The notes below the pieces were generated by a model. The model searched no databases. It was given only the letters and a program-made list of their open reading frames with translations, and had not been told where the DNA came from. The translations under genes were made by a program, and so were the position numbers. From contig DATGEO010000086.1 in the NCBI GenBank assembly GCA_035310015.1, forward strand, positions 1-21,026: a DNA stretch of 21,026 nt, written 5' to 3'. Positions 14,744-19,152 of the stretch are shown in pieces. The DNA is from DATGEO01 sp035310015 (GTDB lineage: Bacteria > Chloroflexota > Dormibacteria > Dormibacterales > Dormibacteraceae). Positions within the stretch are counted from its first letter, which is position 1; each line of letters starts with the position of its first letter.

Positions 14744-15280
14744 ATGCAACCGTCAGGTTCCGATATGCGTCACAGCAACCCCCAACTGCGAGAGATATCG
14801 ATCAAGGTGCCCGGTCCGTTCGCGGGCGTCTCCGACCTTGGGTTCACGACGCAGTACCACGCTCAGGACTTCGGCGCGCGAATGCGCGACGTTCCTCTCG
14901 TCATCGAAGGGCCGCGGCCGCCGATGCGGCGCCTGGTCGAGATGCTGCAGGCTCTGGCCGAAAGCAACGAGTCCGCGTACACGTGGACCGATCCCATCCT
15001 CGTCAGCGACGAGGTTGCGCTGCTCGCCTTTCGCGACAAAAGCCTCGCCGGCTCCACGCTCGGCGATGGCGCCACGTCGCTGTCGGACTACGTGCTCAAC
15101 CTCGTGCGCCCCGTCGTGTTTCCATTCCTGCACGACTGCGCGGCGATCGCGCACCTGCGCCTGTCAGAGGTCATCGAGATGCGCCTCACCGCGGACCGGG
15201 AAACGCTCGCGGCGATGGCGATGCCGCTGGGCGAGATCGTCCGGAGCAACGGCGACCGCCTGCTGTGGCAGGTGGCGTAG
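14744..15280 (+). CDS. Hypothetical protein, 178 residues
   Basis: I do not recognise a family. Codon use is like its neighbours (GC-rich third positions) and the frame is clean, so it is probably real. The protein looks soluble, with no signal peptide. A segment IKVPGPFAGVSDLGF is followed by helices (MRRLVEMLQALAES), and a central stretch with DPILVSDEVALLAFRDKSLAG. A Val/Phe-rich region (YVLNLVRPVVFPFLHDC) precedes LRLSEVIEMRLTADRETLAAMAMPLGEIV at the C-terminus. The start is uncertain between ATG 14744 and ATG 14765 because of the position of the -10-like TAATAC. It diverges from the racemase gene, and its stop lies two bases from the end of the convergent membrane-protein gene. Confidence 0.7.
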   Translation: MQPSGSDMRHSNPQLREISIKVPGPFAGVSDLGFTTQYHAQDFGARMRDVPLVIEGPRPPMRRLVEMLQALAESNESAYTWTDPILVSDEVALLAFRDKSLAGSTLGDGATSLSDYVLNLVRPVVFPFLHDCAAIAHLRLSEVIEMRLTADRETLAAMAMPLGEIVRSNGDRLLWQVA

Positions 15281-15282
15281 CG

Positions 15283-15516
15283 CTACTTGGAAGGACTGGG
15301 GCTCGGGCTCTTGCTCGGGGACGGTGAGGTGGTCCGTGCCGGCGACGTGCGCGAGCCGCTGGCCGCGCTCGACACCGTGTTGACGCTCGGGATGGTCAGC
15401 GGACCGGGTCCGGCATTGGTGAAATAGAGCGCCAGCGGCACCACGACCATGCCGACGACGACGGCGATGATGAAGGTGACCGCGCCCCACTCCCGGCGCA
15501 TGAATTCCCAGCTCAC
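15283..15516 (-). CDS. Small single-span membrane protein with Ser/Pro-rich tail, 77 residues
   Basis: Not a recognised family. Residues 1-10 are charged (MSWEFMRREW), residues 11-33 form one strongly hydrophobic span rich in Val, Ile and Ala, and about 20 further residues lead into a low-complexity tail, SPSPSKSPSPSPSK, at the C-terminus. By the positive-inside rule the short Arg-containing N-terminus would be cytoplasmic and the tail external. Serine-proline tails of this kind are possible O-glycosylation or wall-interaction sites, but this is inference. The start GTG 15516 has TAGACT nine bases upstream and no ribosome site, so a leaderless transcript is likely. Its stop is two bases from the convergent 14744 gene. 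Confidence 0.72.
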   Translation of the reverse strand: MSWEFMRREWGAVTFIIAVVVGMVVVPLALYFTNAGPGPLTIPSVNTVSSAASGSRTSPARTTSPSPSKSPSPSPSK

Positions 15517-15525
15517 GAGGCGTGA

Positions 15526-15531
15526 AGTCTA
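15526..15531 (-). promoter_or_regulatory. -10 box TAGACT of the leaderless small membrane protein gene
   Basis: TAGACT is nine bases before GTG 15516 on the minus strand. The 42-base gap after the upstream gene holds this box and nothing else evident. Confidence 0.45.
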
Positions 15532-15558
15532 GAGAAGTCCTGGAAGTCGCCGCACAGA

Positions 15559-15825
15559 CTAGAAGTCGTCGTCGGAGCCGCCGAGGCCTTCCTCTTCCTT
15601 CTTCTTCCGCTGGTTCAGGAGCCGGATGAAGTCCTGCGCGCGAGCGAGCGCCTTCCAGCGCTCCGGGAAAAAGTCCTGGACCAGGATCGCCCTGTCCGGC
15701 AGCTGGTAGACCGTGACGCACCACTTGTTGAGGGTGCGCGAAACCTCGACCTCGAAGTCCTTCTCCGTGGTCTCATACCGCACCACCTTGTCGTCGTCGA
15801 ATCTTCTTCGTCCTGAAACAGCCAT
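15559..15825 (-). CDS. Hypothetical protein, 88 residues
   Basis: I do not recognise a family. The protein is soluble and highly charged: a basic start (SGRRRFDDDK), a central part that looks folded (DFEVEVSRTLNKWCVTVYQLPDRAILVQDFFPERW), then a helix ALARAQDFIRLLNQRKKKEEE and an acidic tail GGSDDDF. Third-position GC and sense codons support coding. ATG 15825 has AGGTGA seven bases upstream, one of the few clear ribosome sites here, and a perfect TATAAT lies farther upstream. It is the first gene before the small membrane protein, which has its own box, so the two may be separately controlled. One guess from the positively charged helix is nucleic-acid contact; this is not supported further. 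Confidence 0.75.
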   Translation of the reverse strand: MAVSGRRRFDDDKVVRYETTEKDFEVEVSRTLNKWCVTVYQLPDRAILVQDFFPERWKALARAQDFIRLLNQRKKKEEEGLGGSDDDF

Positions 15826-15870
15826 AGTTGGATCACCTGGGCGGGGAAAAAGCTCATTGAGCGTCCCTCG

Positions 15871-15876
15871 ATTATA
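15871..15876 (-). promoter_or_regulatory. Perfect TATAAT -10 box for the 88-residue protein gene
   Basis: This is the best consensus -10 noticed in the window. It gives a leader of about 40 bases with an AGGTGA ribosome site before ATG 15825. No -35 match is seen at normal spacing. The region upstream instead carries a GC-rich hairpin. Confidence 0.6.
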
Positions 15877-15883
15877 GGCGCCG

Positions 15884-15901
15884 TCCGGCACCCCCGCCGG
15901 A
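15884..15901 (-). terminator. Small GC hairpin after galU, possible weak terminator
   Basis: TCCGGC and GCCGGA form a six-base-pair stem around a six-base loop, about 20 bases beyond the galU stop. No T-run follows, and it overlaps the -35 region of the TATAAT promoter, so the terminator role is uncertain. Confidence 0.25.
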
Positions 15902-15919
15902 GGCCTCGAAACCGGCCGA

Positions 15920-16798
15920 TCAGTCGCCCAGCAGCTCCCGGAGAAGGGGCGCCAGCTCCTCCCGGAGCTCCTCCCGCTTCATGGCCATCATCAGGTTGGC
16001 GCGCAGGTATCCGGGCACCGTGCCGGTGTCGTAGTAGTCGCCCTCGAACTCCAGCGCCACCACCGGGTGACGGCCGATCGTGCGCTTGATGGCGTCGGTG
16101 AGCTGGATCTCCTTGCCCGCGCCGGGGTCGAGGCGGCCAAGCTCCTCGAAGACGGCCGGCGCGATCACGTAACGGCCCAGCATGGCGAGGTCGGACGGCT
16201 CCGAGCCGGCCTCCGGCTTCTCGACCATGTCGCTCACCTCGTGCAGCGGGCCCTGGGAACCCGACGTGGCGATGACGCCGTACCGGCTGATCTGGTCGCG
16301 GGGCATGCGCCGGACGGCCAGCACCGTCGCGCCGGTCTTGGTGTGGGCGTCCATCAGCTGCTTGAGCACCGGCCGCTCCTCGCACAGGATCACGTCGTCG
16401 GCGAGCAGCACCGCGCACGGCTCGCCCTCGACCAGCAGCCGCGCCGTCCGCACCGCGTCGCCGAGACCTTTCGGCTCCTTCTGCTGGGTGTAGGTGATCA
16501 CCACCCTGTCGCTCAGGCGGTCGACGTCGGCGAGGAGCTTGAGCAGGTCCTCGCGGCCGCGCTCGGCCAGGTAGTGCTCCAGCTCGACGGAGCGGTCGAA
16601 GTGGTCCACGATCGCGCGCTTGCCGCCGCCGGTCACCATGATCACCTGCTCGATGCCGCTGGCGATGGCCTCCTCGACGCCGTACTGGATCGTCGGCTTG
16701 TCGACGAGCGGCAGCATCTCTTTGGGTTGGGCCTTCGTGACCGGCAGGAACCGGGTGCCGAGACCGGCCGCGGGGAAGATCGCCTTGCGAACGGTCAT
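15920..16798 (-). CDS. galU: UTP--glucose-1-phosphate uridylyltransferase
   Basis: A 292-residue nucleotidyltransferase making UDP-glucose from UTP and glucose-1-phosphate, for cell-envelope sugars and glycolipids. The N-terminal signature is complete: FPAAGLGTRFLPVTKAQPKEMLPLVDKP (residues 8-35). YTQQKEPKGLGDAV, LLADDVIL, a VEKP lysine motif and FEGDYYDTGTVPGYLRANLMMA are also GalU-specific. Length is normal. The start ATG 16798 has TAGATT seven bases upstream with no ribosome site, so the message is probably leaderless. The frame's longer opening to 16888 has no family match. It diverges from the thioesterase gene across a 123-base spacer holding a folded element. Confidence 0.95.
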   Translation of the reverse strand: MTVRKAIFPAAGLGTRFLPVTKAQPKEMLPLVDKPTIQYGVEEAIASGIEQVIMVTGGGKRAIVDHFDRSVELEHYLAERGREDLLKLLADVDRLSDRVVITYTQQKEPKGLGDAVRTARLLVEGEPCAVLLADDVILCEERPVLKQLMDAHTKTGATVLAVRRMPRDQISRYGVIATSGSQGPLHEVSDMVEKPEAGSEPSDLAMLGRYVIAPAVFEELGRLDPGAGKEIQLTDAIKRTIGRHPVVALEFEGDYYDTGTVPGYLRANLMMAMKREELREELAPLLRELLGD

Positions 16799-16805
16799 CA
16801 CCGAC

Positions 16806-16811
16806 AATCTA
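16806..16811 (-). promoter_or_regulatory. -10 box TAGATT of leaderless galU
   Basis: TAGATT lies seven bases before ATG 16798 on the minus strand. There is no Shine-Dalgarno site. A -35 hexamer is not evident. Confidence 0.5.
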
Positions 16812-16841
16812 AGGCGTGCGAGGCATGGGACGCGACGATGG

Positions 16842-16981
16842 CTCGTTGGCAGGCTGCGGAACGCAGCCGGTCCGGGCGCCGAAGCCAAGGCGAGGGTGGC
16901 TCAAGGAGGAGCGCACTGAAGGTGCGTGACGACGCAGAGCCGGGGCCCTCAACACAGGCATCGGCGCCCGGAGCCAACGAG
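16842..16981 (+). ncRNA. Candidate structured RNA / leader element between galU and thioesterase
   Basis: Nested complementary segments span 140 bases. Stem A: CTCGTTGGC (16842-16850) with 16973-16981, 9 of 9. Stem B: 16872-16886 with 16957-16971, 14 of 15. Stem C: 16892-16896 with 16946-16950 and 16898-16902 with 16937-16941, 5+5. Apical hairpin D: 16911-16916 with 16922-16927, six pairs including one G-U. A side hairpin E, GGCTGCGGAACGCAGCC (16852-16868), is inserted in one arm between A and B. About 46 pairs result in total. On the plus strand the AAGGAGG at 16903-16909 would sit unpaired between C and D, and GTG 16922 would lie in stem D, so it could act as a translation-controlling leader. 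It matches no RNA class I recognise. A stand-alone small RNA or an imperfect palindromic repeat are alternatives. It lies upstream of the galU promoter, so it is not in the galU transcript. Confidence 0.4.
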
Positions 16982-17377
16982 ACCCGGCGCGGCTCTGCCG
17001 AGCACGCCAAGGTGTTGACGAGTGACGGCATTCAGCCTGGGCTCGAGCACAGCATCGAGCGGGTCGTCGACGAGCGTTTGCTCACCATGCACGTCGGCGG
17101 CAGGGGTGTCTTCGCGACGCCCGCGATGGTGGGATTGATGGAATGGGCAAGCCACAGCGCCATCAAAGATCACGTGCCCGAGGGACAGACTTCGGTCGGC
17201 TACGAGATTCATGTGCGCCACCTGGCGCCCGCGCCGCCCGGCGCCACGGTGGTCGTGACCGCGCGGCTGGTGGAGGTCAGCGGCAACAAGCTCGTTTTCG
17301 ACGTCTCCTGCCGGCTCGGCGACAAGCTCATTGGCACGGGCACGCACAAGCGCGCGATCGTCCCGGCTAACTTCTGA
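16922..17377 (+). CDS. Hot-dog-fold acyl-CoA thioesterase, fluoroacetyl-CoA-thioesterase-like
   Basis: The conserved domain (from about 17030) is a single hot-dog fold like FlK. Its catalytic Thr-Glu-His set is present with exact spacing: Thr in ATPAM, Glu eight residues later in LMEWAS, and His 26 residues after that in HVRHL. GVFATPAMVGLMEWAS and VSGNKLVFDVSCRLGDKLIGTGTHKRAIV are typical. It should hydrolyse an acyl-CoA; the substrate is not fluoroacetyl-CoA by default, since many homologues are of unknown specificity. The start is uncertain. GTG 16922 has AAGGAGG twelve bases upstream, and the in-frame CTG 16916 has six, but this adds about 30 disordered residues that overlap the folded element. 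GTG 17012 fits the domain better but has no ribosome site. The end overlaps the convergent ATL gene by 11 bases. Confidence 0.83.
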   Translation: MRDDAEPGPSTQASAPGANETRRGSAEHAKVLTSDGIQPGLEHSIERVVDERLLTMHVGGRGVFATPAMVGLMEWASHSAIKDHVPEGQTSVGYEIHVRHLAPAPPGATVVVTARLVEVSGNKLVFDVSCRLGDKLIGTGTHKRAIVPANF

Positions 17378-17645
17378 TACTCATGCGGGCGCGGCTCAGG
17401 TCGACGCGGTCGCCGCGCATGGGCACGCCCTCGGCGACCAGCAGCGCACGCTGGCGACGGCCCTTGGCGAGGCTGCCGTCGGCGCGGACGACGCGGTGCC
17501 ACGGCACCGGTTCCTGGCAGTTCGCGAGCACCTGACCGACCAGGCGCGGAGCTGCGGGCTCGAGGTCGCCGTAGGTGCGCACGAACCCCTCGGGAATCGC
17601 GCGGATGCGCGCGAGGATCCGCTCAGCGCGATCGGCGCTTGGGAT
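17367..17645 (-). CDS. MGMT-family alkyltransferase-like protein (ATL), non-canonical start
   Basis: A roughly 92-residue protein of the O6-methylguanine-DNA methyltransferase DNA-binding fold. IPEGFVRTYGDL, then PRLVGQVLANC, PWHRVVRADGSLA, and EGVPMRGDRVDL match the family. The alkyl-acceptor Cys of PCHR is replaced by Trp (PWHR). That is the mark of ATL proteins, which bind O6-alkylguanine without removing the alkyl group and flag it for nucleotide excision repair. The N-terminal helix (ADRAERILARIRA) belongs to the fold but lies upstream of the first ordinary start codon (GTG 17582), with no ATG, GTG or TTG back to the in-frame TGA at 17682-17684. ATC 17645, with GGAG ten bases upstream, is my best guess. 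A +1 frameshift from the 54-residue gene or a sequence error are alternatives. The 5' end overlaps that small gene. Confidence 0.75.
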   Translation of the reverse strand: MPSADRAERILARIRAIPEGFVRTYGDLEPAAPRLVGQVLANCQEPVPWHRVVRADGSLAKGRRQRALLVAEGVPMRGDRVDLSRARMSIRS

Positions 17646-17787
17646 TCTTCCGCTTCTCCGCCAGGTGCTGGGCGAGCTTCTTCAGGCCGGGGTTCACCAC
17701 GACCACCTTCGGCCCGCGAATCTTCTTGTCCCGCGCCTTCGCGTGCGCGCTCTCGCGCGGCGCGACGCGCTCGAGGTCGTCGCTCAT
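17623..17787 (-). CDS. Small basic protein, 54 residues
   Basis: I do not recognise a family. The protein begins with an acidic stretch (MSDDLERVAPRES) and then turns strongly basic: AKARDKKIRGPKVVVVNPGLKKLAQHLAEKRKNPKRRSR, with a short Val-rich strand followed by an amphipathic Lys/Arg helix and tail. This composition would suit nucleic-acid or ribosome contact, but that is inference. The codons look genuine. ATG 17787 has TAGGAT seven bases upstream and no ribosome site, so it is probably leaderless. It is transcribed divergently from the threonine dehydratase from a shared TA, and its 3' end overlaps the N-terminal helix region of the ATL gene, so both are probably on one mRNA. Confidence 0.68.
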   Translation of the reverse strand: MSDDLERVAPRESAHAKARDKKIRGPKVVVVNPGLKKLAQHLAEKRKNPKRRSR

Positions 17788-17794
17788 TTCGCGC

Positions 17795-17804
17795 ATCCTA
17801 AGAT
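17795..17804. promoter_or_regulatory. Back-to-back -10 boxes: ilvA (plus) and 54-residue gene (minus)
   Basis: ATCCTAAGAT reads TAAGAT on plus (17799-17804), nine bases before GTG 17814. On minus it reads TAGGAT (17800 to 17795), seven bases before ATG 17787. Both fit TANNNT and share the central TA. Neither gene has a ribosome site, so two leaderless transcripts would leave from one symmetric site. Confidence 0.55.
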
Positions 17805-17813
17805 CAATCGACC

Positions 17814-18788
17814 GTGAGCACCGAGACCGCCGCCGTCACCGCCGCCGACGTCGAACGGGCTGCGGTGGAGCTCAGCCGGCACCTCCGCCCCACGCCGCTC
17901 CAGCTTTCGCACGCGTTCAGCCGCGAAGCCAACGCGCGTGTCTACCTGAAGCTCGAGTCCGTGCAGCCCATCCGCTCCTTCAAGCTGCGGGGCGCCCTCA
18001 ACAAGGTGTCGCGCATCCCGGCCGAGCAGCGGCGGGCGGGCGTGATCACGGCGTCGGCCGGCAACCACGGCATGGGCGTCGCTTTCGCCGCGGCCGAGTG
18101 CGGCGCTCCCGCGACCGTCTACGTCCCGGAGAACGCCAACCAGCTCAAGGTCGAGGCGATCAAGCGGCTGGGCGCGACGGTGGTGGCCGCGGGCCGGAGC
18201 TACAGCGCCGCTTACCAGGCCGCCGTTGAGGCGCAGAAGACCACCGGCGCGACGCTCGTGCATGCCTACGAGGACCCTGATGTCGTCGCCGGGCAGGGCA
18301 CCGTCGGTCTCGAGCTGCTCGCGGACGTGCCGGATCTCGACGTCGCCTTTGTGCCGGTCGGCGGGGGCGGCCTCATCGGCGGCATCTCGCTGTACCTCAA
18401 GGCGATGCGACCTTCGATCCGCGTGATCGGCGTCGAGCCCGAGGGCGCCGACGCCATGAGGCGCTCGCTGGAGACGGGGCGGATCGTGACCCTCGACCGG
18501 GTCGACACCATCGCGGACGGCCTGGCGGCCTCGGCGCCCGGGCCGCTGACGCTGGCGCTGGCGCAGCGTTACGTCGACCAGGTCGTCACGGTCTCCGACG
18601 ACGAGATGCTCCGTGCCATCCGCCTCCTTTTCGAGTGGGAGCACCTCCTGGCCGAGCCGGGCGGCGCGGCTGCGGTGGCCGGGCTGCTGAAGCACGGGGG
18701 CGTCGTGCCCGCCGGCCGCGTGGCGGTCATCGTCTCCGGAGCGAACGCCACCGCCGAGGTGATGCTCGAAGCACTTCGCCCCTCCTGA
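17814..18788 (+). CDS. ilvA: Threonine dehydratase (threonine ammonia-lyase), catalytic domain only
   Basis: A 324-residue PLP enzyme of fold type II, converting threonine to 2-oxobutyrate and ammonia. The PLP lysine is Lys57 in SFKLRGA. SAGNHGMG (81-88) binds the substrate carboxylate and GGGGLIGG near 180 holds the cofactor phosphate. SGANA near the C-terminus is the usual Ser/Asn site. It lacks the C-terminal ACT-type regulatory domain of biosynthetic IlvA, so it is of the short, TdcB-like type; a serine dehydratase or racemase activity is possible. GTG 17814 appears leaderless. A hairpin follows the stop at once. A stand-alone RAM-domain gene comes 60 bases downstream, and the threonine-degrading tdh-kbl pair converges from the right. 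I use ilvA for the family; tdcB would be equally apt. Confidence 0.9.
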   Translation: MSTETAAVTAADVERAAVELSRHLRPTPLQLSHAFSREANARVYLKLESVQPIRSFKLRGALNKVSRIPAEQRRAGVITASAGNHGMGVAFAAAECGAPATVYVPENANQLKVEAIKRLGATVVAAGRSYSAAYQAAVEAQKTTGATLVHAYEDPDVVAGQGTVGLELLADVPDLDVAFVPVGGGGLIGGISLYLKAMRPSIRVIGVEPEGADAMRRSLETGRIVTLDRVDTIADGLAASAPGPLTLALAQRYVDQVVTVSDDEMLRAIRLLFEWEHLLAEPGGAAAVAGLLKHGGVVPAGRVAVIVSGANATAEVMLEALRPS

Positions 18789-18789
18789 C

Positions 18790-18807
18790 ACCCGGCGCAA
18801 ACCGGGT
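18790..18807 (+). terminator. Hairpin directly after ilvA
   Basis: ACCCGG and CCGGGT form a six-base-pair stem with loop CGCAAA, one base after the ilvA stop. No T-run follows; the next bases are the -10-like TACGCT of the RAM gene. It could be a weak terminator, an attenuating hairpin or mRNA-end protection. Confidence 0.35.
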
Positions 18808-18842
18808 TACGCTGAAGTCGTTCCGGTCAGGGTCTTGGGGGG
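18808..18842 (+). promoter_or_regulatory. -10-like box and ribosome site of the RAM-domain gene
   Basis: TACGCT (18808-18813) fits TANNNT. GGGGGG (18837-18842) lies six bases before ATG 18849, so unlike most genes here this one has a leader with a strong purine ribosome site. It may also be co-transcribed with ilvA. Confidence 0.4.
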
Positions 18843-18848
18843 TTTCGG

Positions 18849-19076
18849 ATGAAGGCCTACGTCCTCATCAACGCGTCGCCCGGGCGCGCGCTCGAAGTGG
18901 CCAAGAAGATGGAGGGCGTCAACGGCATCACCGCCGCGGACGCGATCACGGGGGAGTACGACGTCATCGCCGTGTGTGAGGCGCCGGACGTCAACTCGAT
19001 CGGCTCGCTGATCGTGGACAAGATCCAGAAGATCGACGGCGTGTTCAAGACGGTGACCTGCCTGGCGGTCAAATAG
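18849..19076 (+). CDS. Stand-alone Lrp/AsnC-type ligand-binding (RAM) domain protein
   Basis: A 75-residue protein equal to the regulation-of-amino-acid-metabolism (RAM) domain of Lrp/AsnC regulators, without the DNA-binding helix-turn-helix. KAYVLINASPGRALEVAKKMEGVNGI followed by ITGEYDVIAVCEAPDVNSIGSLIVDKIQKIDGV is the typical alpha-beta sandwich pattern. Such proteins oligomerise and bind amino acids at subunit interfaces. Placed after an ACT-less threonine dehydratase, it might sense threonine or a branched-chain amino acid, or act on the enzyme as a separate regulatory subunit; this is inference. The start ATG 18849 has GGGGGG at good spacing. Downstream lies a palindromic region before the convergent kbl. 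Confidence 0.88.
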   Translation: MKAYVLINASPGRALEVAKKMEGVNGITAADAITGEYDVIAVCEAPDVNSIGSLIVDKIQKIDGVFKTVTCLAVK

Positions 19077-19085
19077 CCCTCCCTC

Positions 19086-19143
19086 CGAGTGCCGGCACTC
19101 GACAACGCTCCCGGCCGAGTGTCTGTCCGGGAGCCGGCACTCG
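19086..19143. terminator. Compound palindromes between converging RAM and kbl genes
   Basis: CGAGTGCCGGCACTCG (19086-19101) is a perfect 16-base palindrome. GCTCCCGG (19107-19114) and CCGGGAGC (19127-19134) form an eight-base-pair stem. CGAGTG (19116-19121) and CACTCG (19138-19143) repeat the palindrome's half-sites, and CCGGCACTCGA occurs twice. Alternative pairings are possible. A bidirectional terminator for both genes is likely, although T-runs are missing. Confidence 0.5.
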
Positions 19144-19152
19144 AACCGGGTG

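Noticed and set aside
15615..15857. ATG 15857 with GAGGG upstream as an alternative gene overlapping the 88-residue protein
   Set aside because: The GAGGG would lie at or before the transcription start, and the product becomes Arg/Ser/Thr-rich shadow. The other frame has good codons and AGGTGA.
16799..16888. N-terminal extension of galU to 16888
   Set aside because: The extension runs across the TAGATT box and part of the folded element and has no GalU-like residues.
16067..16921. Plus-strand frame running through galU into the thioesterase
   Set aside because: The part opposite galU is antisense shadow. Only the last part, in the same frame, encodes the thioesterase domain.
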